A stretch of 64,000 nt of DNA from Agrobacterium tumefaciens (GTDB lineage: Bacteria > Pseudomonadota > Alphaproteobacteria > Rhizobiales > Rhizobiaceae), in the NCBI GenBank assembly GCA_025560025.1, contig CP048485.1:186001-250000 (forward strand), read 5' to 3'. Of this stretch, positions 35,512-45,071 are shown one piece after another. Below the pieces are notes generated by a model. The model saw only the letters and a program-made list of their open reading frames with translations. It was not told the DNA's origin and made no database searches. Each line of letters starts with the position of its first letter. Position 1 is the first letter of the stretch. Position numbers and translations under genes: made by a program.

Positions 35512-36594
35512 TTGGCAGACGATCAGGACAAGGACAGTAAAACAGAAGCCCCGACGGAGAAAAAACTCCGCGATGCGGCCGAAAAGGGCAACCTTCCATT
35601 TTCCCGCGAAGTGCCGATCTTTGCCTCGTCGCTCGCCTTTTACTGTTATCTGGTTTTCTTTCTGCCCGATGGTGCCGGTCGCATCGGTGTCACGCTGAAG
35701 GACCTGTTCGGCCAGCCCGAGCAATGGGATCTCAGCACCAGGCCGGACGCCCTGTCGCTGCTTTATTTTCTCGGCACATCCATGGCCTATCTGCTCATGC
35801 CGGCCATGATCATGTTCATCGTCTTCGGCCTCGCTTCGTCGTTTTTGCAGAACCTGCCGTCGCCGGTGCTTGAAAGGGTGCGCCCGCAATGGTCGCGTGT
35901 CTCGCCTGCAAAGGGTTTCACACGCATCTATAGCAAGCAGGGTTTCGTTGAATTCGGCAAATCGCTGTTCAAGATATTGATCGTTTCGGTGATCATGTTC
36001 TTTGCGCTGCGCGGCGATTTCTACAGTCTCATCGACCTGATGTTTTCCGATCCGCAGGTGATTTTCGTCAGGGTTGTCGAGATCGTCAAAAAAATGATGG
36101 TGGTGATCCTGCTGTCGACCGCGCTGCTCGCCGCCGTCGACCTTTTGTGGACGCGCCACCACTGGTTCAGCCAGCTGAAAATGACGAAGCATGAGGTGAA
36201 GGAAGAGTACAAGCAGTCGCAGGGCGACCCCGTGGTCAAATCGCGGCAGCGTTCGATCGCGCGTGACCGTGCCCGCCGCCGCATGATCAACAACGTGCCG
36301 CGCGCAACGCTTGTCATCGCCAACCCCACACACTTTGCGGTGGCGTTGCGTTATGTGCGCGAAGAAAGCGACGCGCCGATCGTCGTTGCCAAGGGCCAGG
36401 ACCTTATCGCATTGAAAATCCGCGAGATTGCGGAAGAAAATAATATCCCCGTTTTTGAAGACCCACCGCTCGCACGCTCCATGTTTGCGCAAGTCTCGAT
36501 CGATAGTGTGATTCCACCAGCCTTTTATAAGGCTGTGGCTGAACTCGTTCATCGGGTTTACGCCATGAAGTCATCGAAAATACGGGTTCAATAA
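35512..36594 (+). CDS. flhB: Flagellar export gate protein FlhB
   Basis: Protein of 360 aa with the start at TTG 35512 ([27 protein letters not shown]), since no in-frame ATG or GTG precedes the conserved N-terminus. It has four membrane helices (about residues 30-220) and the self-cleavage motif NPTH in [16 protein letters not shown]. FlhB switches export specificity from rod/hook to filament substrates together with FliK. It lies just after a strong terminator hairpin, so its level may be set by read-through. Confidence 0.96.
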   Translation: MADDQDKDSKTEAPTEKKLRDAAEKGNLPFSREVPIFASSLAFYCYLVFFLPDGAGRIGVTLKDLFGQPEQWDLSTRPDALSLLYFLGTSMAYLLMPAMIMFIVFGLASSFLQNLPSPVLERVRPQWSRVSPAKGFTRIYSKQGFVEFGKSLFKILIVSVIMFFALRGDFYSLIDLMFSDPQVIFVRVVEIVKKMMVVILLSTALLAAVDLLWTRHHWFSQLKMTKHEVKEEYKQSQGDPVVKSRQRSIARDRARRRMINNVPRATLVIANPTHFAVALRYVREESDAPIVVAKGQDLIALKIREIAEENNIPVFEDPPLARSMFAQVSIDSVIPPAFYKAVAELVHRVYAMKSSKIRVQ

Positions 36595-36599
36595 AACCA

Positions 36600-37037
36600 A
36601 TGAAAAAATCCGCCTATTCTGAACAGCGGGAAATGATCGTCGCAGAGGCGATCAACCCGATCGCCACCGAACTACGCCTGCTAGACCCGGCCGACCTGAT
36701 TTCGCTGCTCAGATTCGAGTGCAATGGCAGCATAGCTGACCTCGTCTCGTCTGCCGCGGAACTCTATTATCATCCGGGCACGATCAACTTCGGCGCGGGT
36801 GGCGAATATAAGCTCGAATGGGAAGGCGCGCCGGAGATCACTCTGGATCTGGAGCTTAAGCCGAAGGGCGCCACGGTCTATGCGCGTTTGATTCTCGCGA
36901 ACGACCATGCGGCGGTCGAGATCAACCATGTCTCGTTTCAGAACCCTTCCGAAAATCCGGACGAGAATACCGAATTTCTGCGTCAGAGCCTGATGGCGGC
37001 CCGATTCGTGCCGACCCGTCAGGGTGAAGCGGCCTGA
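36600..37037 (+). CDS. Conserved hypothetical protein after flhB
   Basis: Protein of 145 aa, soluble, starting MKKSAYSEQREMIVAEAINPIATELRLL. It contains a beta-rich middle (EYKLEWEGAPEITLDLELKPKGATVYARL in parts). No family recognised. It is five bases after flhB, with good codon use, so it is real and cotranscribed. A role in motility is inferred from position only. Confidence 0.75.
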   Translation: MKKSAYSEQREMIVAEAINPIATELRLLDPADLISLLRFECNGSIADLVSSAAELYYHPGTINFGAGGEYKLEWEGAPEITLDLELKPKGATVYARLILANDHAAVEINHVSFQNPSENPDENTEFLRQSLMAARFVPTRQGEAA

Positions 37038-37343
37038 ACCAGACCACCGGACATTTTGATCGATTATCCGTCGTGCCTGCGAAAATCACGGGCGCGACGG
37101 CCTCATTGGGGCATTTTTTCGCCCGAGCTTGCCTGAAGCCTGCCGGTTTATGCAAAACCGTTCTGTGAAGCCAAGGAACGCCTTGCAAATCAACGTTGTT
37201 GTTTGTTACCTATCGCATTAACGATTTGTTAACGAACGGCAGGTCGCGGTGGCCAGTTTCAGCCATTGCCGATGCGCATGATGCCCCTGCTCGTTTTCGG
37301 CGCAGCGCCGGATTTTTCTGACATTTTGAATTGGGTGGATCCC
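37038..37343. other. flaD upstream region
   Basis: 306 bases with no gene. It holds a TTAACG...GTTAACG pair at about 37215-37234, similar to the GTTAAC boxes before flaC. The leader does not contain the CCGGAATGTCCC element of the other three flagellins. Confidence 0.5.
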
Positions 37344-38636
37344 ATGACCAGCATTTTGACCAATGCGGCGGCAATGGCCGCGCTGCAGACCCTGCGCATG
37401 ATCGACAAGAATCTGGAAACGACACAGGCGCGGGTGTCCTCCGGTTATCGTGTCGAGACTGCGGCGGACAATGCGGCCTACTGGTCCATCTCGACGACAA
37501 TGCGCTCCGACAATAATGCGCTTTCCGCGGTGCAGGATGCCCTGGGTCTGGGCGCCGCCAAGGTCGACACTGCCTATGACGCGCTTGAAAGCACGATCGA
37601 GGTTGTCAAGCAGATCAAGGCCAAGCTTGTTGCTGCCTATGGCGTTGGCGCCGATCGCAGCAAGATCCAGGATGAAATCAAGCAGCTTCAGGAGCAGCTG
37701 AAAAGCATTTCCGAATCCGCCTCCTTCTCCGGTGAAAACTGGCTGCAGGCCAGCATCAGCAACGGCGGCACGCCGCCGGCCGAAGAACCCATCACGAAGA
37801 AGGTCGTTGCATCCTTCACGCGAACGGGCTCGGGAAATGTCGGCGTCACCACCGTTGACTACAAGCTCGATGGCAGCACCGTCCTTTTCGACCTGAGCGG
37901 TGGAAAGCTCGGTATTCTCGACAAGAGCGCCGTTTTTGTCGGCAAGACGGAATATGAAGTCACCCAGACGTCGACGACCGCAGGCACGGTAACGAAGACG
38001 GGTTACGTCCTGCCGAAACTCACCGACGCGCAAATTGGCGTTCTGAATGCCGCGACGGCGGATACGAATACGGATCCAAATGTCTATAGTGGCGGGGCCG
38101 ACAATTATCTCCGTCTTGCGGAAAATGTGTGGGTCAAGGTGACGGCAACAGACCCGTCGAGCGGCGGAACGACTGTTTCCTCTGCCTATCGTGACACCAC
38201 TGGCAATGATTGGTTTTACGATACGAGCGGCGGCCAGACCTCCATCGCTCGTTCCCTCGGTTTTTCCGTCTCCACACTCGATCTCGGCAATCTCGATGTC
38301 GTCGCTGCGGCCATGGGCGGTTTTGCCGGCGGCGGCACCACCTATACCGATGCGGATGCCATCGATGTGATGATGTCCTTCGTGGACAAGCAGCTCGAGG
38401 CGATGACCAGCACGGCCTCCAGTCTCGGTTCGCTGCAAAGCCGCATCGACATGCAGGAAAATTTCGTGTCGAGCCTGATGGATGTGATCGACAAAGGCAT
38501 TGGCCGTCTCGTCGATGCTGACATGAACGAGGAATCGACCAGGCTGAAAGCGCTGCAGACGCAGCAGCAGCTCGGCATCCAGGCGCTCTCCATCGCCAAT
38601 GCCAATGCGGAAAATATCCTCCAGCTCTTCAAGTAA
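37344..38636 (+). CDS. flaD: Flagellin FlaD
   Basis: Protein of 430 aa from ATG 37344 (TSILTNAAAMAALQTLRMIDKNLETTQ). The open frame begins at 37266, but the extra 26 codons are not flagellin. The C-terminus LKALQTQQQLGIQALSIANANAENILQLFK is the family end (in parts). The centre differs from FlaA, FlaB and FlaC. It is the separately encoded minor flagellin of Agrobacterium, and its length matches what I recall for FlaD. It is the only flagellin here on the plus strand and the only one without the shared leader hairpin. Confidence 0.92.
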   Translation: MTSILTNAAAMAALQTLRMIDKNLETTQARVSSGYRVETAADNAAYWSISTTMRSDNNALSAVQDALGLGAAKVDTAYDALESTIEVVKQIKAKLVAAYGVGADRSKIQDEIKQLQEQLKSISESASFSGENWLQASISNGGTPPAEEPITKKVVASFTRTGSGNVGVTTVDYKLDGSTVLFDLSGGKLGILDKSAVFVGKTEYEVTQTSTTAGTVTKTGYVLPKLTDAQIGVLNAATADTNTDPNVYSGGADNYLRLAENVWVKVTATDPSSGGTTVSSAYRDTTGNDWFYDTSGGQTSIARSLGFSVSTLDLGNLDVVAAAMGGFAGGGTTYTDADAIDVMMSFVDKQLEAMTSTASSLGSLQSRIDMQENFVSSLMDVIDKGIGRLVDADMNEESTRLKALQTQQQLGIQALSIANANAENILQLFK

Positions 38637-38700
38637 CCGGTTTCGGCCGACCTGCGCGCGCGTGGATGAATGGGCGCAGGCTTGCTGAATGGCCCGCCTT

Positions 38701-38719
38701 CATCCTCGCACAAGTTTGA
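38701..38719 (+). promoter_or_regulatory. Candidate flagellar box upstream of the fliH-like/motB unit
   Basis: CATCCTCGCACAAGTTTGA fits the shared pattern loosely (core TCGCACAAG). It is 227 bases upstream of the ATG at 38947, with the repeat in between. Confidence 0.35.
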
Positions 38720-38828
38720 ACACCTAACGTCGGGGCAATATGGGGCGGATCGCATGGCGTGATCCTTCCGGAAATCATGGAAGAGACGGGCAGGGTAGCA
38801 AGGATGACGGTGGTGCCGCCAAACGGCT

Positions 38829-38891
38829 TAGAGCATTTCCAGGAAAAGTGGATCCCGGTTTTCCATCCGGAAATGCGACAGAACGCTCTGG
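38829..38891. repeat. Palindromic intergenic repeat, family 1 copy B
   Basis: Nested inverted arms: AGAGC with GCTCT, GCATTTCC with GGAAATGC, and GGAAAA with TTTTCC. It matches the copy at 6491-6546. Confidence 0.8.
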
Positions 38892-38946
38892 ATCGCAGGC
38901 AACGGAACATGTCTCGCTCTTTTGGTCTGTTCTGCCGGGGGCGGGC

Positions 38947-39597
38947 ATGAGCGCGTCAATTGCACGATATCTCAAGGATTTCGGTGATGCCCAGCCGGCA
39001 GGCGTGGCTTTCGGCGATCCGCTGGCGGATGCCGACAGTGCCTCCGGTTTTGCCGATACGACGATTGGTTTCGACGACTTCGAGACCGTCGACGTGGAGA
39101 GCGAAAAACAGGCGGCCTATGCCCGTGGTCACGAGGACGCCACCCGCGAAGTCACCGAGAAGATGCAGGCTGAGCGGAAAGAGCTGCTGGCCGCCCACGC
39201 GGCTGAGCTTGAGGACCTGCGTTCGGTCTATCTCGAAGAGATCGCCGTTTTCCTGTCCCGCGGCTTGCGTGAGGGTATCGATGCCATCGCCGCCAGCCTC
39301 AGCGAACAGACAGCCAATATTCTCGCGCCGGTTCTGACGGAAGAGCTTTCGCTCAAGGCGGTCTCGGCGCTGGCGGATGTCGTTCGTGCTTCCATGCCGG
39401 ATGGCGAGGCCGTCACGCTTGTTGTGAAAGGCCCGAAAAATTTGTTCGAGCAATTAAAGACGCAGCCGGGCTTTGAAGAAGAGACGATGAAATTTACCGA
39501 GTCCACGGATATCGACCTTTCCGTCGAGGTGGGTGAAAGCGTGTTCGTCACGCGCATGTCCGCCTGGTCGTCCAGTCTTCGCAAGGTGATGAAATGA
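38947..39597 (+). CDS. Candidate FliH-like flagellar export stator protein
   Basis: Protein of 216 aa from ATG 38947 ([16 protein letters not shown]). The longer frame from 38740 runs through the palindromic repeat. A coiled coil with [20 protein letters not shown] (A-x3-G spacing as in FliH) precedes a C-terminal domain with [16 protein letters not shown]...[29 protein letters not shown]. That pattern matches the FliH/V-ATPase subunit E end. FliH would hold FliI at the gate. It overlaps motB by four bases. The assignment is by pattern, not by search. Confidence 0.6.
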   Translation: MSASIARYLKDFGDAQPAGVAFGDPLADADSASGFADTTIGFDDFETVDVESEKQAAYARGHEDATREVTEKMQAERKELLAAHAAELEDLRSVYLEEIAVFLSRGLREGIDAIAASLSEQTANILAPVLTEELSLKAVSALADVVRASMPDGEAVTLVVKGPKNLFEQLKTQPGFEEETMKFTESTDIDLSVEVGESVFVTRMSAWSSSLRKVMK

Positions 39598-40877
39598 GTG
39601 AAGGCGAAAACCACCACCACGGTAAAAACGAGATCATTATCGTCAAACGCCACAAGGGCGGGCACGATGGCGCCCATGGCGGCGCCTGGAAAATCGCCTA
39701 TGCCGATTTCATGACGGCCATGATGGCGTTCTTCCTCGTCATGTGGCTGGTCAACGCCGCGAACGAAGAAACCAAGGCCTCGGTCGCCAGCTATTTCAAT
39801 CCGATCAAGCTGTCCGATGAGAAACCCTCGTCCAAGGGGCTGGAAAAGCCGGTGGACAAGGAAGAGGGCGTTCAGAAAAAGGACCAGTCCAACATCCAGG
39901 CTGAAAAGGTAACCAAGGGTTCCGCTGCCGCGACGGGTGAGGACCTGACCTCCCAGACTGGCGAACAGTCGAATTTCTCGGAAGCCGACTTCTTTGAGAA
40001 CCCGTATTCGGTGCTGGCTGAAATCGCCCAGCAGGTCGGGCAGCAGGCCAATGTCAGCGCCAAGGGCGAGGGCGGCGCTGCCGATTCCGGTCCGGCGACG
40101 GGTGCAAGCGGTGGTGAAGCTTATCGCGATCCCTTCGATCCTGATTTCTGGACACAGCAGGTGAAGATCACCCGCGCCGACCAGCAGCAGAACCCGGTCG
40201 AGGCTCATCAGTCTGCCGAGAGCAGGCAGGATGCGGCAGCAAAGGACGGCGAAGCGGTTGAGACCGTTCAGTCGCAGACACCGGCAGATAAGGCGCAGGA
40301 CGGCAAGCCGATGGAAGTCGCCGCCGTGGTGCCGCAGCAGCGCCCGGATGCCGCTGAGCAGGCAGCACTTGCGAAACCGCAGCCGGAGCAGCAGCAGGCC
40401 AGCGACGCCGAGTGGGAAAAGGCTGACACGCTGCGTGAAGAGATTGAGAAGCAGATATCCGGAATTACCGGCAAGCTCTCCGAAGGCCTGGTGGTGACGC
40501 CGGCCGAAGGCGGATTGCTGCTTACCATTTCCGATCAGACCGAAACGCCGATGTTCAATGTCGGATCGGCCGTGCCCCGGGGCGAATTGGTTCTGGCCAT
40601 GGAAAAGATCGGCAAATTGCTTCAGGAGCGGGGCGGCAGCGTCGTGATCCGCGGCCATACCGATGGACGGCAGTTCAAGGGCGAGGCCAATGACAATTGG
40701 CGGCTTTCGATGGATCGCGCCCATAGCGCCTATTACATGCTGGTTCGCGGTGGCCTCTCCGAACAGCGGGTGAAGCAGGTATCGGGTTTTGCGGACCGCA
40801 GATTGCAGGTGCCGACGGACCCTCTGGCGGATGCGAACCGCCGTATCGAAATCCTGCTTGAGGCCGATCGGGGGTGA
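39594..40877 (+). CDS. motB: Flagellar motor stator protein MotB
   Basis: Protein of 427 aa. The single membrane helix has the proton-binding Asp in [21 protein letters not shown] (residues about 40-60, D at about 42). A very long Gln/Ala-rich periplasmic linker follows (about 70-280), then an OmpA-like peptidoglycan-binding domain ([15 protein letters not shown]...[13 protein letters not shown]). Enteric MotB is about 308 aa. The long linker is the rhizobial form that works with MotC. The start overlaps the upstream gene (ATGA). Confidence 0.96.
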   Translation: MSEGENHHHGKNEIIIVKRHKGGHDGAHGGAWKIAYADFMTAMMAFFLVMWLVNAANEETKASVASYFNPIKLSDEKPSSKGLEKPVDKEEGVQKKDQSNIQAEKVTKGSAAATGEDLTSQTGEQSNFSEADFFENPYSVLAEIAQQVGQQANVSAKGEGGAADSGPATGASGGEAYRDPFDPDFWTQQVKITRADQQQNPVEAHQSAESRQDAAAKDGEAVETVQSQTPADKAQDGKPMEVAAVVPQQRPDAAEQAALAKPQPEQQQASDAEWEKADTLREEIEKQISGITGKLSEGLVVTPAEGGLLLTISDQTETPMFNVGSAVPRGELVLAMEKIGKLLQERGGSVVIRGHTDGRQFKGEANDNWRLSMDRAHSAYYMLVRGGLSEQRVKQVSGFADRRLQVPTDPLADANRRIEILLEADRG

Positions 40878-42151
40878 GCGTGAACAGATCCTCGAAACGC
40901 TGGCTCTTTCTTGCAGCGACGCTTTGCGGTCTCGGTGGCGAGCCGATCAAGGCGTTTTCGCAATCGCAAGACAATCTCATGCCCTATGCCATGCTGCGCT
41001 CCCTGCAATTCGTGCAGGATTCGGTCGCCATGGGAGACCATTCGGCCACCGAGATGCAGCGCTTCCTGCTCCAGACCATCGACGAACGGTTGAAGAGCGC
41101 TCCCCCGGCGATCTTCAAGGATCCGCGCAATGTCGATGCGGCGCTTATCTATGCGATGAGCGGCGGCAATCCGGCGACGCTCGAATTGCTGGTCGCGCGC
41201 GATGTGGACGGCAATTTCGACAGCCGCGTGGCCGATATCCTGCGTAAATATCTCTCCGGCAAGGGGACGCTGGTGGCGCAGAGCATCGCCGCCATGGTGC
41301 CCGAATATCGCGGCACACGGATTGGCGCCTATCTGGCGTTGATTGGCGGCAATGTGACGATCCCGCGCGATCCGCTGGCTGCCCTCGGTTTCTACGACAT
41401 AGCCCGGCTCGAAGCGCCCGGCACCATCGTGGAGGAGGCCGCGCTCCGCCGCTCGCTGGCGATTGCCGTTGAAGACGGCGACGCGGGGCGGGGTGTTGAC
41501 TATGCGCAGCGTTATGCGCGGCGGTTCCTGCATTCGCCCTATGCCAGCCAGTTTGCCGATCTCCTGGTTTCGCTGGTGGTCAAGCGCGCCGATTCCATCG
41601 GCGAAGAGGCGATACAGGAAACATTCGCCATGATGGACACGGAGAGGCAGAAGGAGGCCTATCTGCGTCTTTCGCGCCTTGCGGCGATCAGCGGCAAGGA
41701 TTCGCTGGCGCGCATGGCGGCGCTGAAGGTTAAAGGCCTCTCACCTGCCATGCCGGACCAGCCGGAAGTGCAGGCAAATCTCTATGAAAGCCTCTCCAAT
41801 ATCGGCACGCCCGACGTGGTGAGCGCGATCGAGACAATCGGACAAATTCCCGAAGCGCAGCTTTCGGATCGTGACAAAGCCTTGCTGGGGGCGGCAAGGG
41901 CAATCGCCGAACAGGTGGTTCGTCCACCCTCCGCGCAGCCGGGTACGGATGCGGGGGTTACGGCAGGAGCGGGTGCCGGGCACGATGCGCCGTCAAAAGA
42001 GGCGGCCAGTGCCGAGGCGAAGAGCATATGGCGGGTTGAAACCCATAAGGCTGATGATGAGGGCGAGAACGTCCGGCAACTCGTAACGAGCGGTCGCAGC
42101 AAGCTCGATGAAATCGACAGCCTTTTAAAGAAAGGCGAGGGGGCACCATGA
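40874..42151 (+). CDS. motC: Periplasmic motility protein MotC
   Basis: Protein of 425 aa from GTG 40874, which overlaps the motB stop (GTGA). A second GTG two codons on is possible. It has a signal peptide (about residues 1-29, [21 protein letters not shown]). The rest is helical and soluble, ending in a coiled stretch [16 protein letters not shown]. In S. meliloti MotC binds the MotB periplasmic part and is needed for rotation. MotE (23814) is its chaperone. Confidence 0.93.
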   Translation: MSVNRSSKRWLFLAATLCGLGGEPIKAFSQSQDNLMPYAMLRSLQFVQDSVAMGDHSATEMQRFLLQTIDERLKSAPPAIFKDPRNVDAALIYAMSGGNPATLELLVARDVDGNFDSRVADILRKYLSGKGTLVAQSIAAMVPEYRGTRIGAYLALIGGNVTIPRDPLAALGFYDIARLEAPGTIVEEAALRRSLAIAVEDGDAGRGVDYAQRYARRFLHSPYASQFADLLVSLVVKRADSIGEEAIQETFAMMDTERQKEAYLRLSRLAAISGKDSLARMAALKVKGLSPAMPDQPEVQANLYESLSNIGTPDVVSAIETIGQIPEAQLSDRDKALLGAARAIAEQVVRPPSAQPGTDAGVTAGAGAGHDAPSKEAASAEAKSIWRVETHKADDEGENVRQLVTSGRSKLDEIDSLLKKGEGAP

Positions 42152-43500
42152 TCGACGCAACCATCAACGCGATAGTGAACGCACCGCAGGCCGATCCACG
42201 CGCCGGCAGCGCCGGTCCGCGCGATGACGCCAGGGGCGGCAGTTTCGGCGAGGCACTTTCCACGGTTCGGGATGATCGGCCACCCCATTCGCGACAGCAC
42301 CAGGAGGCGGGTTCGGCTGAAGAGCATCAGGCGCAAGCTGGCGGTGAGGCGGAAAAGATGGATGTCCCGGTCAAACGACAGGCGAATTTTCTGAATGTTA
42401 TCGTCAACGAGCATGCTGGAGAAGGCCATGCCCAGGAGACGGCGGCGGAGTTTCACAATGCGGTGAAAACCGCGCGCACGTCGCCTGAAAACGGCAAGGC
42501 GGGCAAGAAGCTCAAGGATGATGCCGACAACGACGCCGAGACGACGGCAGATGTGCTCGATCCGAAGCTCGCTGAGCTGAAGATGATTGTGGCCAATGCC
42601 GGCGATATCGCGACGGCGAAGACCCCGCTTGAGGAAATCGCGCAGGCCATTGCCGGCAAGGCAGATGCCGTCAAGTCGGACAAGGCCGATATGCCTCGGG
42701 GAAAAACGGAGCCTTCGCTCAAGGACATGCACACGGGCATGGAGCCGGCCGGAAACGACGCCGGATCGGGTGCGGACAACGGCAACGATGCCTCGGCATT
42801 CCGCTTTTCGTCGCCGCGATCCGGTGCGGCCCGCGGGCTCGATATGAGCACGGTGCAGCGTGATGGCCGTGTTGAGTTCGATACCCGGGAAAGCACCGGA
42901 AAGGCGACCGATACGATAACGGTTCTCGATTCACGGCGGTTCATCGGTCTGGCGCCGTCGACCAACGCATCGGCCCTGACCGGCCTCATCGCCAATGACC
43001 CCGAATGGGTCAGCGCCATGCAGCCCGGTTCGTCGCTCTCCAACGCAGCGGCGCAGAGCAGCACTGGCAAGGTCGTGCATACGCTGAAGCTGCACATGAC
43101 GCCGATCGAGCTTGGATCGGTGACGATGTCGCTGCGTCTGGCCGGTGATGAGCTCGCCGTTCACATGACGGTGGAGAGCGTTGCTGCCTATAAAAAGCTC
43201 CAGGAAGACAGCAAGAGCATCCTTGATGGTCTCAAGGCGCAGGGTCTGACGGTCGATAACATCACCATCAGCATCGCTTCTTCCGACAAGAGTGACCAAA
43301 CGGGCACACAGGGCAACAATCAACAAAATCAGCAGGCGCAGCAGCAGGGCCAGCAGGCCGCGGCGGGGCGCAACCGTGACGAGTCCGGTGCACGGGACGG
43401 CCGACAGGGCAATGGTGAGAATTTGGGGGTGCATAATGAAGGCATGGATGGTGCTCTTGGCTCTGCCCGTTCTTCTGCTGACAATGGCGTCTACCTCTGA
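42148..43500 (+). CDS. fliK: Flagellar hook-length control protein FliK (formerly MotD)
   Basis: Protein of 450 aa. A disordered, charged N-terminal two thirds is followed by a compact C-terminal domain (about residues 310-380, VHTLKLHMTPIELGSVTMSLRLAGDELAVHMTVES in parts), the FliK_C fold with the L-x-P-x-x-L-G-x-V core. A Gln-rich tail follows. FliK measures hook length and triggers FlhB to switch. It was called MotD in rhizobia before reassignment. It overlaps motC by four bases and the next gene by 65. Confidence 0.93.
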   Translation: MIDATINAIVNAPQADPRAGSAGPRDDARGGSFGEALSTVRDDRPPHSRQHQEAGSAEEHQAQAGGEAEKMDVPVKRQANFLNVIVNEHAGEGHAQETAAEFHNAVKTARTSPENGKAGKKLKDDADNDAETTADVLDPKLAELKMIVANAGDIATAKTPLEEIAQAIAGKADAVKSDKADMPRGKTEPSLKDMHTGMEPAGNDAGSGADNGNDASAFRFSSPRSGAARGLDMSTVQRDGRVEFDTRESTGKATDTITVLDSRRFIGLAPSTNASALTGLIANDPEWVSAMQPGSSLSNAAAQSSTGKVVHTLKLHMTPIELGSVTMSLRLAGDELAVHMTVESVAAYKKLQEDSKSILDGLKAQGLTVDNITISIASSDKSDQTGTQGNNQQNQQAQQQGQQAAAGRNRDESGARDGRQGNGENLGVHNEGMDGALGSARSSADNGVYL

Positions 43501-44014
43501 AAACGCCTCGGCTTCGGCAACATCAGGCGTGTGTGAAAGGGAGATCCAGTCCGCTGCCCGCAAATATGGGGTGCCGGAGGGAATTCTCTATTCCGTCGGC
43601 CTGACCGAGACGGGCCGCAAGGGGCGGCTCGACCCCAATGCCATGAATATCGAGGGAAAACCGGTATTTGCCGCCTCCACCGAGGAGGCATTGACCACTT
43701 TCGAGGCGGCAAAACGCAACGGCGCCAAGCTGATCGACCTCGGCTGCATGCAGATAAACCATTATTTCCATGGCGAAAACTTCACATCCGCGCGCGAAAT
43801 GTTCGATCCGCGCCGCAATGTCGAATATGCCGCCATGTTCCTGCGCAATCTCCACAACAGGCATGAAACCTGGACCATGGCGGTCGCCCGCTATCACGCC
43901 GGCCCCAACAATGACCCGGCCCAGAAGAAATATGTCTGCCGGGTCATCGCCAATCTGGTGGCGACGGGCTACGGAAAATGGACTGCCAACGCGAAAAACT
44001 TCTGCGATGGGTAG
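43436..44014 (+). CDS. Periplasmic lytic transglycosylase (SLT domain)
   Basis: Protein of 192 aa from ATG 43436 (MKAWMVLLALPVLLLTMAST), which has a signal peptide and GGGGGT upstream. The frame is open from 43292, but those codons are the fliK shadow. The SLT core is ILYSVGLTETGRKG (catalytic Glu), then DLGCMQINHYFHG and AVARYHAGPNN. It would cut glycan strands to let the rod or hook pass through peptidoglycan. Rhizobial FlgJ lacks a muramidase domain, so this enzyme may supply it. It shares 65 bases with the fliK end. Confidence 0.9.
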   Translation: MKAWMVLLALPVLLLTMASTSENASASATSGVCEREIQSAARKYGVPEGILYSVGLTETGRKGRLDPNAMNIEGKPVFAASTEEALTTFEAAKRNGAKLIDLGCMQINHYFHGENFTSAREMFDPRRNVEYAAMFLRNLHNRHETWTMAVARYHAGPNNDPAQKKYVCRVIANLVATGYGKWTANAKNFCDG

Positions 44015-44295
44015 CAATCTTTGGTTGTGCAAACGTGCCTGAGACTCGCAATTTGAAATGTGGCGATAGATTGATTGAAAAAAGGCGCTTCAAGCGATTT
44101 TTTCGGAATTTTGAAATTTTTACACAAAAATTTTGTACCATATATGGTTAACAACCACTATATGTAGATCAAATCGGCACAAAATAGTTAATCAATTATT
44201 AATAACTATCGATGATTTCCTACAGTTGTCGCTGAATCCTCCGATTCGTACCAATGCCACATTGGAAAACACCACAGTGATTCGGAGGCGGACGA
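44015..44295. promoter_or_regulatory. rem upstream region
   Basis: 281 AT-rich bases. It holds an inverted repeat AAATTTTT...AAAAATTT (44114-44133), which can act as the end of the mot operon, a GTTAAC box (44147-44152) and AGTTAAT/ATTAATAACT elements. The rem promoter, target of VisNR, must lie here. No confident sigma-70 hexamers were picked. Confidence 0.5.
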
Positions 44296-44967
44296 ATGAT
44301 CGTAGTGGTTGATGAGCGCGAGCTCGTTAAAGACGGCTATACATCTCTATTTGGGCGTGAGGGCATCCCCTCGACCGGTTTCGATCCGGTCGAATTCGGG
44401 GAATGGGTCTCGACGGCGGCGGACAGCGATCTTGCGGCGGTGGAGGCCTTCCTGATCGGTCAGGGCGACCGGAGCTTTTCATTGCCGAAGGCGATCAGGG
44501 ATCGCACGACGGCGCCGGTTATCGCGGTCAGTGACCAGCCCTCGCTGGAATCGACGCTTGCGCTGTTCGACAGCGGCGTCGACGATGTCGTGCGCAAGCC
44601 GGTTCACCCCCGAGAAATCCTCGCACGTGCGGCGGCAATCCGTCGCCGGCTGCAGGTCATTTCTAACTTCACCGACGCGGGACCGATCCGGGTTTTCTCC
44701 GACGGCCGTGATCCGGAAGTCGGTGGTGAGGTATTTCCCCTGCCGCGCCGCGAGCGCCGCATCCTTGAATATTTGATTGCCAATCGCGGACGCCGCGTTT
44801 CCAAGGCGCAGATTTTCAACGCGATCTACGGCATCTTTGATGATGACGTTGAAGAAAATGTCGTCGAAAGCCACATCAGCAAGCTGCGCAAGAAACTGCG
44901 CAAGAAGCTCGGCTACGACCCTGTCGATTCCAAGCGTTTCCTTGGCTACAGCATTGATTGGCAATGA
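44296..44967 (+). CDS. rem: Rem, OmpR-type activator of flagellar genes
   Basis: Protein of 223 aa with an N-terminal receiver-like domain (about 1-120) and a C-terminal winged helix (about 135-222, [28 protein letters not shown]...[20 protein letters not shown]). The acidic pocket and acceptor Asp of ordinary receivers are not clearly kept ([14 protein letters not shown] has only the Lys region), consistent with the orphan, phosphorylation-independent Rem of S. meliloti. Rem is VisNR-dependent and activates hook, rod, stator and flagellin genes. It has a strong GGAGG nine bases before ATG. Confidence 0.95.
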   Translation: MIVVVDERELVKDGYTSLFGREGIPSTGFDPVEFGEWVSTAADSDLAAVEAFLIGQGDRSFSLPKAIRDRTTAPVIAVSDQPSLESTLALFDSGVDDVVRKPVHPREILARAAAIRRRLQVISNFTDAGPIRVFSDGRDPEVGGEVFPLPRRERRILEYLIANRGRRVSKAQIFNAIYGIFDDDVEENVVESHISKLRKKLRKKLGYDPVDSKRFLGYSIDWQ

Positions 44968-45011
44968 TCTTCATTGACCCGCGTGGTCTTTTTCAAACGC
45001 GGTATTTCAGA

Positions 45012-45030
45012 CAGCTTCACGCAAGCCAAA
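45012..45030 (+). promoter_or_regulatory. Candidate flagellar box upstream of flgE
   Basis: CAGCTTCACGCAAGCCAAA, 41 bases before the flgE ATG. It differs from the motA-side site at only two of 19 positions and lies in the 104-base gap between rem and flgE. Confidence 0.55.
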
Positions 45031-45071
45031 CGCTTTACCTTCTCCCTGAAGATGACCACGAGGGTTTTTGA

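Larger units (their letters stand above)
38637..38946. other. flaD to fliH-like intergenic region
   Basis: 310 bases without a gene. It contains a candidate flagellar box (38701-38719) and a palindromic repeat (38829-38891) lying between that box and the next gene. Confidence 0.5.
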
